Assembly: GCF_031198435.1 (NCBI RefSeq)
Contig: NZ_CP133548.1
Coordinates: 2,266,001 to 2,330,000, forward strand
Origin: Pleionea litopenaei
Lineage (GTDB): Bacteria > Pseudomonadota > Gammaproteobacteria > Enterobacterales > Kangiellaceae
Reading direction: 5' to 3'
DNA: 64,000 nucleotides
Shown here: one piece after another, positions 19,010-26,824 of the stretch
Layout of the letters: every line of letters begins with the position of its first letter
Position numbering within the stretch: the first letter of the stretch is position 1
The notes under the pieces: model-generated
Seen by the model: the letters and a program-made list of their open reading frames with translations, nothing else
Told to the model about the DNA's origin: nothing
The model's database searches: none
Program-made: the position numbers and the translations under genes

Positions 19010-20053
19010 CTATACACACCACCATTGCGAAATGTCGGCACTACGATCCGGATTTACCGGATCGATCAACGCCGCAAATTCAGTGGAAAATAAGCCCGAT
19101 TTCTCTATGAAACCCTGGAACAATTCAATCAATCCACCAAGTCTTGCTATCAATTCATCGGCTTCAACCGAAAACTCCGGAAAACGGTTATAGAATACCT
19201 CCCTCACCAGTTCAGCTCCTTTCGCACTAACGTCGGTTTCAGCCAGAAAAAGCCGATGAACGAGCCGGTATAAATCGACCACTAGGCCGCCCGTTTGGAG
19301 TTCTGAAGGGTTCCGGTGAAGCATCACAATATAGGCAGCTATTACGCCGCTGATAACATCCAATAGTAGCGCTTGTGCGAGACCATACGGCAGATGCGTT
19401 TGATTGTTGGGTTTAACCAAGTACATCAATGACGCACAAAGAGGGCTGACCGAATCATAGGGATTGATTCGTTCTGCAATGAATGGATAAGCCACAGGCC
19501 GCTTTTTCGACCACTCTACATAACGGCTGGATTTGCGATTTACTGATGAAGCCAGTGACTTGCTACCTCGGTAGGAAGTGAACTTTGGCCTCTCCAGGTT
19601 CGGAATTCTTGGAATGAGGGCACATACAGCGGAGCTAACCGCGCCTAAAATTTCGTCAGCCTCTTTCAGCACTTCCGAACAATTTGGCTGATTGTTACGG
19701 CTTATCAAATCCAATGCGCACAGAAACGTTTGTTCTGGAGAATCGACTCCACGACTTCGCCATTTCCCCGTTAAGTCCTCCCCAAATAGACCACCCATCA
19801 AATCTGTCGTGGTACTACTGGGCAAAGCTTTACCCTTTCGCCAATTAAAAAACGGATTACGTGGGACATCAAATCGTTTTTTAGCGTCTTTGAAAGTGGA
19901 TGTGTATTTATTTATATGGTCGTGACGGTTGTATTTTCCTTCAGATAAAGGCGGTCGCGCCTCCAGACACTTCCGCTCGAACTCCCTGGCCAGAATCCGG
20001 GCGCGTAGCGGATTGGCGGGAAATTCAGATACTCCTTTGCCCTGGGCTCTCAT
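19010..20053 (-). CDS. Unrecognised 347-aa protein, convergent with DRT1 and divergent from the rep genes
   Basis: I do not recognise this family. The N-terminus is basic (many Arg/Lys in residues 1-65), followed by a possible helix-turn-helix-like patch (VPRNPFFNWRKGKALP). The C-terminal two thirds look helical, without transmembrane segments. It ends 4 bp from the DRT1 stop. It is read away from the AlpA-repA-repC operon, with 105 bp between the two starts and a palindrome over its own start. The position suggests a regulator of the replication operon or a stability function; this is inference only. Confidence 0.6.
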   Translation of the reverse strand: MRAQGKGVSEFPANPLRARILAREFERKCLEARPPLSEGKYNRHDHINKYTSTFKDAKKRFDVPRNPFFNWRKGKALPSSTTTDLMGGLFGEDLTGKWRSRGVDSPEQTFLCALDLISRNNQPNCSEVLKEADEILGAVSSAVCALIPRIPNLERPKFTSYRGSKSLASSVNRKSSRYVEWSKKRPVAYPFIAERINPYDSVSPLCASLMYLVKPNNQTHLPYGLAQALLLDVISGVIAAYIVMLHRNPSELQTGGLVVDLYRLVHRLFLAETDVSAKGAELVREVFYNRFPEFSVEADELIARLGGLIELFQGFIEKSGLFSTEFAALIDPVNPDRSADISQWWCV

Positions 20054-20070
20054 TAAAAGTACTCTTTTAA
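20053..20070. promoter_or_regulatory. Palindrome at the start of the 347-aa gene
   Basis: TTAAAAG (20053-20059) and CTTTTAA (20064-20070) form a 7-bp inverted repeat with TACT between. It lies in the divergent promoter region facing the rep operon and touches the ATG of the minus-strand gene, so a bound protein could block both that gene and the rep promoter. Confidence 0.45.
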
Positions 20071-20158
20071 CTATATTAAAAGGTATTTTAGCAGTGCCCT
20101 GCGATAAAACAAATCATTAATCATCATATCTCGTAATCAGTCTTCACGCGGGGTAACG

Positions 20159-20365
20159 ATGAATACTCAAACAAACACCGAACGATATTTAACTTACGAG
20201 CAGGCGGCATCCTTGCTTTGTATGTCAACTGGCGGCCTCAGAAACCGAATGTGTCGGGGCGAACCTATGCCGCCATCCGTCAAGATTGGTCGTCGCAGAC
20301 TGTTTCCTGAATCAGCTCTCCATACCTGGCTTGCGGAAAGACGGGAAAGCGGGGAGGAAATATGA
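20159..20365 (+). CDS. AlpA/excisionase-type helix-turn-helix protein
   Basis: A 68-aa single-domain MerR-like HTH (YLTYEQAASLLCMSTGGLRNRMCRGEPMPPSVKIGRRRLF split by a wing) of the AlpA/Xis class. Such proteins act as excision directionality factors or as activators in integrative elements. Its stop overlaps the repA ATG, so it leads the replication operon. It could control excision by the distant integrase, repA transcription, or both. Confidence 0.82.
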   Translation: MNTQTNTERYLTYEQAASLLCMSTGGLRNRMCRGEPMPPSVKIGRRRLFPESALHTWLAERRESGEEI

Positions 20366-21198
20366 ACCATTCCGACTACATCAATATCCGTCACGCTTTT
20401 GAGGTAGAGCCCCCTCAACTCGACTACGTAATGCCCAACATGGTCGCAGGAACGGTGGGGTCGCTGGTTTCACCAGGAGGTGCAGGGAAATCCATGCTGG
20501 CCCTGCAATTGGCCGCACAAGTTGCTGGCGGTACTGATTTGCTGGACATCGGTGAAATCACTACTGGCAATGTTGCATATCTCCCCGCAGAAGATCCGCC
20601 AATAGCAATCCATCATCGTCTCCACGCATTAGGCAAACACATGTCTGCAGAGCTGCAACAGATCGTGGCAGATAGATTGTTGATTCGCCCCTGGATCGGC
20701 CATTGCCTCGACATAATGAGCAAAGGACTCCTGGATCAACTACAGCAACTTGCAGAAGGTCGTCGCCTGATGGTGCTGGATACGCTTCGGCGATTCCATA
20801 TCGAGGAAGAGAATTCCAGCGGCCCTATGAGTCAAGTGATCAGCCGCATGGAATATATCGCGGCTCAAACCGGTTGCTCCGTGGTATTTCTCCATCACAC
20901 CAATAAAAGCGTTGCCATATCTGGCACTGGTGACCAGCAACAGGCCAGCAGAGGGTCGAGCGTGTTGGTTGATAACATTCGTTGGCAATCCTATCTCACC
21001 TGCATGAGTCAGGCAGAAGCCGAAAATTACGGGGTTGACCAGTCACAGCGTGGCTACTTCGTGCGGTTTGGGGTGAGCAAAGCCAACTACGGCGCACCGT
21101 TTAAAGAACGTTGGTTTCGTCGAAATGAAGGCGGTGTACTAACACCCGCAGTACTGGAGCCTAGCAAAAACAGAGGGGCTCGCCGTGACGAAATTTGA
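20362..21198 (+). CDS. repA: IncQ-type replicative helicase RepA (RecA-fold AAA ATPase)
   Basis: A 278-aa hexameric helicase of the RSF1010 RepA/DnaB-like fold. Walker A is SPGGAGKS near residue 38, Walker B-like VLDTLRRF near 138, and an SVVFLHHTNK strand follows at 172. The length matches RSF1010 RepA (about 279 aa). RepA would unwind DNA at an iteron origin bound by RepC. It overlaps the HTH gene by 4 bp and repC by 14 bp. No RepB primase is encoded nearby, unlike in IncQ plasmids. Confidence 0.88.
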   Translation: MNHSDYINIRHAFEVEPPQLDYVMPNMVAGTVGSLVSPGGAGKSMLALQLAAQVAGGTDLLDIGEITTGNVAYLPAEDPPIAIHHRLHALGKHMSAELQQIVADRLLIRPWIGHCLDIMSKGLLDQLQQLAEGRRLMVLDTLRRFHIEEENSSGPMSQVISRMEYIAAQTGCSVVFLHHTNKSVAISGTGDQQQASRGSSVLVDNIRWQSYLTCMSQAEAENYGVDQSQRGYFVRFGVSKANYGAPFKERWFRRNEGGVLTPAVLEPSKNRGARRDEI

Positions 21199-22132
21199 TC
21201 TTACACACGCACGGCACGACCCCGCGCATTGCTTAGCCCCAGGTCTGTTCCGTAGCCTAAAAAAGTGCGGCGGACGAAAAAACGGCAAGCTGGACGTTAT
21301 CTATGAGTTTGGCAAAGGTCAGCGAATTGAATTTAGTGGCCCTGAACCTTTGGGGGTTGATGATCTCCGAGTTCTGCAAGGCTTGGTGGCGATGGCTGGC
21401 CCAGCGGGCTTGGTTCTTTCCCCTGAGCCCGTAACTGACACCGGATTGCAACTACGTTTGTTGATGGAACCCAAATGGGAAGCCATGCAGCAAAATGCAA
21501 TGGTAGTTAAAGGGAGCTACCGATCCCTTGCCAGGGAAATTGGCAAAGCCAACATTGACGACACTTTATCAATACGCGACTGCATAGAACGCCTTTGGAA
21601 GGTTTCTATTATCGCTCTTTCTGATGGTAAGCGCCGAGGTTTCAGACTGCTTGCCGAATACGCCAGCGATGATACGGCAGGCAAATTGTTTGTTGCGCTG
21701 AATCCTATGATCGCACAAGCAATTATGGGTGGAAACCAGCATGTGCGCATCAACATGTGGGAAGTGCGCTCACTAAAAAGTGATGCGGCCAGGCTCATGC
21801 ATCAACGCCTTTGCGGCTGGATTGATCCAGGGAAAACACGACGCGTGGAGCTTGACACGCTTTGCTCCTATATTTGGCCCGATATGGCAAGCGCATCAAC
21901 AATGCGGAAACGCCGTCAACGTGCCAAAGCTAGCCTAGCTGAACTGATGGCGATTCAGTGGACGGTAACCGAATACGCAAAGGGCAAATTCTTAATCACC
22001 CGACCAACCCACGATAACGGTCACGCCTCCCACGATATCAGTCACGAATCCCCCCGAAAACGGTCACGCACAGGTAACGTCAACCTCACGGATGACAAAG
22101 GCTTGGGAGCAGTTGAAGGATGCCATCCATGA
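21185..22132 (+). CDS. repC: IncQ-type replication initiator RepC
   Basis: A 315-aa iteron-binding initiator. Two winged-helix domains are expected (about residues 90-160 and 190-275), with the family stretch NMWEVRSLKSDAARLMHQRLCGWIDPG visible near 200-226. The start is GTG within the end of repA. The C-terminal tail after about residue 275 is encoded by three 21-bp direct repeats and looks like overlaid DNA signal rather than a folded domain. It gives the element potential for autonomous copying after excision. Confidence 0.86.
   Translation: MTKFDLTHARHDPAHCLAPGLFRSLKKCGGRKNGKLDVIYEFGKGQRIEFSGPEPLGVDDLRVLQGLVAMAGPAGLVLSPEPVTDTGLQLRLLMEPKWEAMQQNAMVVKGSYRSLAREIGKANIDDTLSIRDCIERLWKVSIIALSDGKRRGFRLLAEYASDDTAGKLFVALNPMIAQAIMGGNQHVRINMWEVRSLKSDAARLMHQRLCGWIDPGKTRRVELDTLCSYIWPDMASASTMRKRRQRAKASLAELMAIQWTVTEYAKGKFLITRPTHDNGHASHDISHESPRKRSRTGNVNLTDDKGLGAVEGCHP
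22008..22070 (+). repeat. Three tandem 21-bp repeats (iterons) inside the 3' end of repC
   Basis: Units at 22008-22028, 22029-22049 and 22050-22070 align without gaps. Positions 1-3 are CCC in all, positions 7 and 9 G and A, and the GTCACG core recurs in every unit, preceded by ACG in the first and third. RepC-type initiators bind 20-22-bp iterons, so this is the likely RepC binding site, placed unusually in coding sequence. Confidence 0.7.
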
Positions 22133-22265
22133 TTATCCAAGATAATCCACTAGGCGCAGCAAACTGCCGTGTCCTCGTTTGCCTTACCCAAAAAGGAAAC
22201 GTTTTTGAAAAAAAAAAATTAAGTGGGAATAGTCCCGCACCCAGTCACTCAAAAGGGAAAATGTT
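22071..22265. other. Probable remainder of the replication origin (oriV) of island 1
   Basis: After the iterons comes the repC stop, an A-rich tract (11 A within 22206-22220) and a short imperfect hairpin around 22223-22243. An A+T-rich segment beside iterons is the usual layout of IncQ-like origins. The last 15 bp contain the ribosome site of the next gene. Confidence 0.45.
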
Positions 22266-22610
22266 ATGACTAAAGACAATATGAAACCCTCAAATGAAAA
22301 GGAAATTCCAGCCCGCAGTTTTACAAGAGTCCTATCCCTGGTGATTGCTCTTGAAAAGATCGAAAGGCCAGACTTGAAAAAGCTGATGGACGATACAGGC
22401 ATACCAGAACGCTCAATTCATGCAATGTTTGGCCGCCTGCATCGCGAATATTTTATGGTAATTGAAAGGGTCGATGGTCGCCGCCACGGTTTTTACAAAG
22501 TAGCCAACTGGGGGATGCTCAATAGAGAAAGAATTTTAGATCTGGCTCAGACCGAAACCGCCGAAGCGCCACTTGAAGACGAACCAGAGCTGGATTTCCA
22601 GCCAATTTGA
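22266..22610 (+). CDS. Winged-helix-like DNA-binding protein of the replication region
   Basis: A 114-aa protein whose residues 18-85 look like a winged helix: three helices (RVLSLVIALEKI, LKKLMDDTG, RSIHAMFGRLHRE), then a hairpin (MVIERVDGRRHGFYKV). It has an acidic C-terminus. It is the first gene after the presumed oriV and possibly controls the following small-gene cluster. The exact family was not recognised. Confidence 0.6.
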   Translation: MTKDNMKPSNEKEIPARSFTRVLSLVIALEKIERPDLKKLMDDTGIPERSIHAMFGRLHREYFMVIERVDGRRHGFYKVANWGMLNRERILDLAQTETAEAPLEDEPELDFQPI

Positions 22611-22663
22611 CGCACCTAAAAATCCCAGTACGTTCAAGAGTCAAACAATAAATGGAGGTCGAT

Positions 22664-22843
22664 ATGGTTATTCAACTTGAGCTAACAAATACCGAGGCAA
22701 TGGCTCTGGCGCAGTTTCTAAAGCGAGCCTGCTTTTCAGATTACCGAAGCAATGCTGTCGATGAAGAAGAGGCATATCAGATCAGAGATGCAGCTTCACA
22801 CCTACAGGATGCACTGGCTTTAAAGGGCTTTGCGCCCCGCTAA
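22664..22843 (+). CDS. Small hypothetical protein (59 aa)
   Basis: Starts at ATG 22664 behind a good GGAGG site at 22654-22658. The short frame begins MVIQLELTNTEAMALAQFLK and is helical and acidic. It reads as a real conserved-type plasmid gene because of the ribosome site and tight packing with neighbours. Function unknown. Confidence 0.6.
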   Translation: MVIQLELTNTEAMALAQFLKRACFSDYRSNAVDEEEAYQIRDAASHLQDALALKGFAPR

Positions 22844-22863
22844 TTTCAATGGAGATTTACTAT

Positions 22864-23145
22864 ATGACAGTTTATTCAGTACAGCGTTGTAACACCCAAG
22901 ACGAGCAAATCATTCTCGATGTAGATCATTGGTTGATTCGAATATATGGTCGTCAAACATCCTTAAGCGCGCCACTTCATCACGCAGAACTAACGCACGC
23001 TGAAATATGTGATTATGAAGGAGGTTTATTAAGCATCAGTTCAGGCGGTTGTTGTACAAATGTCACATTAACGTTAGCGGAATTTATACAAGTATTTCAT
23101 TATTTCGGACTGATTAAAGAATTCATAGTGGAGCAAAGCGCATGA
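22864..23145 (+). CDS. Hypothetical protein (93 aa)
   Basis: ATG at 22864 follows GGAG at 22852; the upstream ATG at 22849 sits on that ribosome site and is less likely. Mostly beta-type sequence with two adjacent cysteines (SGGCCTN). It overlaps the next gene by 4 bp (ATGA). No family recognised. Confidence 0.55.
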   Translation: MTVYSVQRCNTQDEQIILDVDHWLIRIYGRQTSLSAPLHHAELTHAEICDYEGGLLSISSGGCCTNVTLTLAEFIQVFHYFGLIKEFIVEQSA

Positions 23146-23432
23146 GCATTTCAAATCGATATAGCTATGCTCTTTTCTGTGAAAGACTCGATCGCCAGGG
23201 AGTATCCAGAAAAGCCGAATACTTGGACAATTTTAAGAAATCTGTGGTTGTTCACGCGTTGCAAAACTGCGCTTTTATTACATTGCTACTTTTACTTTGT
23301 GCGGTTTTTATTCCTGAGATCAATAACATCAGCTTCCCAGGGGGGCTATTTCTGATGTTTATTTTTGGGCACACTGCGTGGATTTCTCGGTCATGGGCGG
23401 AAAAATTAAAGAAGGAAAGATTTCATGAGTGA
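23142..23432 (+). CDS. Small membrane protein (96 aa)
   Basis: Two hydrophobic segments (about residues 35-55 and 60-80) between a basic N-terminus and a charged tail. It overlaps the genes on both sides, so it is part of the small-gene run 22266-23814. Its proximity to the TraY/DotA homologue allows a link to transfer or exclusion, but nothing in the sequence proves it. Confidence 0.55.
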   Translation: MSISNRYSYALFCERLDRQGVSRKAEYLDNFKKSVVVHALQNCAFITLLLLLCAVFIPEINNISFPGGLFLMFIFGHTAWISRSWAEKLKKERFHE

Positions 23433-23814
23433 TCTACTGATGAACCAACGTGAAACCCTTAAATGGGCTGAACGACTTGCCAGTGATGACTGGGGCAGCC
23501 AAGTCTGGGAGTCTCTTGGGCTTGGCGTAGGCTGCGGCCTATTGTGGTTGTTTGGGCTGTTCGTTCTAATGACATGCCTCGTGCCACCCATGCGCCGCAA
23601 GGTTCATGCTTGGACAAACATCTACTTGCCATGGAATAGTTGTGTTGGCATTTTTCTATTACAAGGAATCGCCGGGATAATGGGGCATCCAGCGCTTTTT
23701 TCTGTAGGGGTGTTAGCTTATTGGATCAACAGCGCGATTCCAGTATGGCTACTGGAACCTATCGCTGAGTTTTCTAACCGGTTAACTGTCATTGGCTGGT
23801 TAACCTGGGCATGA
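23425..23814 (+). CDS. Small membrane protein (129 aa)
   Basis: Three hydrophobic helices (about residues 25-52, 70-90, 92-110). It overlaps the previous gene by 8 bp and ends one base before the stop of the convergent TraY/DotA gene. Family not recognised. Confidence 0.55.
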   Translation: MSDLLMNQRETLKWAERLASDDWGSQVWESLGLGVGCGLLWLFGLFVLMTCLVPPMRRKVHAWTNIYLPWNSCVGIFLLQGIAGIMGHPALFSVGVLAYWINSAIPVWLLEPIAEFSNRLTVIGWLTWA

Positions 23815-26136
23815 TCATTTTGGACTTAACATCTTACTCATTTTTGACATGCCCGCTTTAGCCGCTCCGGCAGCATTTTTTAATCCGCCTCCAGCAGCGT
23901 CAAACATGTTTTTCGCTCCGCTACGAGTCTTATCACGCATAGAGTGACCAGCACCGCTCACGACTTTTGCAGCGCCGCCAACAAATATGGATCGCCCTTG
24001 CTGTTCTTGGCTGGCTTCGCCCAGATTCTCTTGACCACCGCCTATATAGCGCAAGACTTTATCAGGGATCTCATGAATAAGGCCAAACGACCGGTGCGCA
24101 ATCTGCATGAGGACTGTTGTAAAAATGGCCAGCATGGCAAAAAGCGTGACCACTCCACTTAATGAATCTGCAAGCATTCCAGACATCGCCGGTAAAAAGA
24201 TGAGCATCAGTACCTTGGCCATTACAATAACCAGCAACATGCCTGCAATGAATCCAAAGATCGCTAGGGTTGGCCTCAGAAAAAGACTCAGGGCAACCAT
24301 GTAACCTGCTTTGGCCCTTTCGCCAACAAACCCATTACCTTCCGGAAAAACATGACTGGCAGCCCAAACCGGAGCCGCTATCACTGCCTCAATAAGTAAT
24401 ACAAACCACCCTGCTACCCCCATGATCCAAAGAATCATCGGTGTTGCTGGAATATAGAATGCGAGCATTAAAGCAATGGGGATCAATAGCATTCCCGCGC
24501 CGACGAGAGACCAAAGGGTCTTATTAGTAATTCTGCAGAGTGAACTGGTCACAGGCCGAGCTGCGCCGCCTATCAAACCGCCCACAGCCTCACTCGTATC
24601 GTCAGCCACACAGGCCGCCAGATCAGTTAAAAATGCCCCTGCTAATGCGACTTCAAATGAGCCGATGATCATGTGACCAACATTAGCCATACCGGTAATC
24701 GGGTCAGGTTCGGACAGCGCGAAGTTGAGAACGCTCTCGGTGCGATTCATAACGAAATTCAGGCTATCATTATTTTCAGCATAGCTGGATCGTTCCATCG
24801 CGTTAACAGTGGCACCGTTGCTGTTTGTGACAAGCATATTTTGTCGGTAGCCACTCAAAGCATCGATAAACATTGAATAATCATCATGCTCAATAGCATC
24901 TGACGTTGGGCCTGCCAACTCGGCTTTTACCGAGGTCATTTTTTGTGTTTCAGCGTTGATACGCTGAAAATCCCAATACCAAGCACCAACTGTTATCCAG
25001 CCAGCATCTCGTGCACCGACTGTAGTACCCGCGACATCAGGATTGCCGTTTGCCCACTTATTGATTCGCAGAGTCGCAATTTCTGACATTGCCTCATTGA
25101 CGGCTTTTTCATACTCAAACTTAAATTGTTTAACTGCGTCGTTATACGCGAGCGGGTCAGGATCAGGGGCAGAGTCATCAACGGCTTTTTGCACTATTTG
25201 ACGAGCCAGAGGGTCAAGATCCGCATCAAGATCGGCATAGATACCGACGACCTTGGTTTGAAAATTTACCACTGCTGAGTCAATAGCGGTGCCTTCGTCG
25301 ATTTCAGCAAATTCTAACTTGACCGAACCGCAGGGATTTGAACCATAGTAGCGAGGTACTCCGGCTGAAAAATCCGACAGCCAGGCTGCAGTATATGCGC
25401 CTGCCGCACTGACAAGGTTGTAATAACTATTGTACCTCTGCATCACGATATGCTGAGGGGCAATTTCAATCGACGATGCCACACCAGGTGTACGCAAATC
25501 GGTCGATGATACACCTTCAACAATTTCAATGGGTTCATCCACGACATTAACGTGTCTGTCCGCGGTGTTGATGCCGTGCATACATACACGCGAATTGAGC
25601 ACCTGCATCGCGGTACTTTCATAATTCACACTGATTTGCGCAGGGTATAAAGTACCCGTTCCAGACATATGATCGAGCGCGGCATTCCAGGTAGTATTCG
25701 CCAGCCCAATTCCGTGACCCGCTAACCATAAAACGCCAATTTGCATTACCGAGTATCCGCCTGCAAACGGCATCACGAATGACAAGGCAATTACCACTCT
25801 AATTGGCACCCACATACTATTGTAAAGTTTGCCAAGTGGTACGCCTTCGTGAGCCGAGTTCAGGAGGCCCGTTAGAAAAATGTAACTAACAATCAGCCCG
25901 GTAAATACAAGCATTCCAGTATTCAAAATCAGAGACATTGCACCCAAAATTGAATCTGGACTGGAAGGGCCAGTTCCACCGGTAATAATATCAACCGTAC
26001 TGCCGAAAATATAACGTAAGTACTCTACGCTTTTGTCGTCAGCGGCAACGTCTGTTATTGATGTTGTTTGAGCGAAAACCCCATCACTCAGGAGTAGCGG
26101 GAGAAGTACATACGCTAGCGTTTTCAATATCTTCAT
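23815..26136 (-). CDS. DotA/TraY family type IVB secretion inner-membrane protein, isolated
   Basis: A 773-aa polytopic protein with a signal peptide (cleavage near GVFA-QT), an N-terminal TM cluster (about residues 65-145), a large periplasmic domain (about 150-470) and a second TM group (about 480-690). The C-terminal tail is Gly/Ala-rich. Size and layout match TraY of IncI plasmids (about 745 aa) and DotA of Legionella. No other Dot/Icm or Tra secretion gene is present in the window, so it cannot form a transfer channel alone. In IncI1 plasmids TraY is the protein recognised by entry exclusion, suggesting that it modifies a helper apparatus. Its start overlaps the TraD/MobC-like gene by 53 bp. 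Confidence 0.85.
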   Translation of the reverse strand: MKILKTLAYVLLPLLLSDGVFAQTTSITDVAADDKSVEYLRYIFGSTVDIITGGTGPSSPDSILGAMSLILNTGMLVFTGLIVSYIFLTGLLNSAHEGVPLGKLYNSMWVPIRVVIALSFVMPFAGGYSVMQIGVLWLAGHGIGLANTTWNAALDHMSGTGTLYPAQISVNYESTAMQVLNSRVCMHGINTADRHVNVVDEPIEIVEGVSSTDLRTPGVASSIEIAPQHIVMQRYNSYYNLVSAAGAYTAAWLSDFSAGVPRYYGSNPCGSVKLEFAEIDEGTAIDSAVVNFQTKVVGIYADLDADLDPLARQIVQKAVDDSAPDPDPLAYNDAVKQFKFEYEKAVNEAMSEIATLRINKWANGNPDVAGTTVGARDAGWITVGAWYWDFQRINAETQKMTSVKAELAGPTSDAIEHDDYSMFIDALSGYRQNMLVTNSNGATVNAMERSSYAENNDSLNFVMNRTESVLNFALSEPDPITGMANVGHMIIGSFEVALAGAFLTDLAACVADDTSEAVGGLIGGAARPVTSSLCRITNKTLWSLVGAGMLLIPIALMLAFYIPATPMILWIMGVAGWFVLLIEAVIAAPVWAASHVFPEGNGFVGERAKAGYMVALSLFLRPTLAIFGFIAGMLLVIVMAKVLMLIFLPAMSGMLADSLSGVVTLFAMLAIFTTVLMQIAHRSFGLIHEIPDKVLRYIGGGQENLGEASQEQQGRSIFVGGAAKVVSGAGHSMRDKTRSGAKNMFDAAGGGLKNAAGAAKAGMSKMSKMLSPK

Positions 26137-26443
26137 TTTCTATAATCTCCCAGCTACGTGAAGCCAAAAATTTTCGGTCGGTTTGTCGAGTTGCGTGTCG
26201 GTTAAGTAATTCAGTCAGACCAGCCTTGAAGCGTTCATTGATTTCTGCTTCTGCCCAAATACAAGATCCAATAATCATTAGTTCTCTATTTCTGTTTTTA
26301 CGACTTTGTGCTTTTTGTTGATGTAAAAAATCGGAGAGTTGTGCAGTCAATTGATCGTGCTTTTTAAGTTGCTCAGCAACTTTAGAATCAATCGATGCTA
26401 ACGCCCGCAATTTTTTATCGTCGCTTGGTTTGAGTCTCGCCAT
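26084..26443 (-). CDS. TraD/MobC-like mobilization accessory protein
   Basis: A 119-aa helical protein. A coiled-coil-like N-terminal half precedes the segment RNRELMIIGSCIWAEAEINERF and a basic stretch LLNRHATRQTDRKFL. This pattern resembles the small TraD/MobC proteins that help relaxases melt oriT. ATG 26443 is chosen because GGAGGA lies six bases upstream. It is divergent from the relaxase, as mobC and mobA are in RSF1010, with the oriT candidate between. Confidence 0.65.
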   Translation of the reverse strand: MARLKPSDDKKLRALASIDSKVAEQLKKHDQLTAQLSDFLHQQKAQSRKNRNRELMIIGSCIWAEAEINERFKAGLTELLNRHATRQTDRKFLASRSWEIIENEDIENASVCTSPATPE

Positions 26444-26824
26444 CGGTATTCCTCCAAATATTTCATCCACTTAATTCTTTCAGTGAAGGCAAAAGATCGA
26501 AAGGAAAAAGTGTACTTTTCGGAACTTTTTTGCTGATTGGGTAGTTGACATACCTTAGTCTTAATTGCAGGCGACATCAGTTAAAAGCTATTGCGCAGTT
26601 CAAGTGCATGTAGGGGCGCACGTTAGCGAGTATTGCACGTTGGTTAGGGATGGCACGGACTAAGGCCCTCTGCCGATGAAGAGCGCAATTACGAGAAGTG
26701 TTCCACTTCTCCTTGCGGCAGGGGAATCCCCTGCACCCCAAAAACACAAAACTGAAAATCAACTGATGTCGATTTTTTATAAAAACATTTAAGCCTAATT
26801 GACTGATGGGAGGTGGTTTATTCG
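26444..26824. other. Divergent intergenic region with candidate oriT
   Basis: On the minus strand, 26609-26626 reads TAACGTGCGCCCCTACAT, close to the IncQ/MobQ nick region consensus TAAGTGCGCCCT. Nearby are two perfect hairpins: GAGAAGTG/CACTTCTC (about 26692-26710) and GCAGGGG/CCCCTGC (about 26717-26733). Position between a MobC-like and a MobA-like gene read apart from each other matches RSF1010 oriT. The exact nick site is a prediction; the plus-strand hairpins could instead be the relaxase-binding repeat. Confidence 0.55.
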
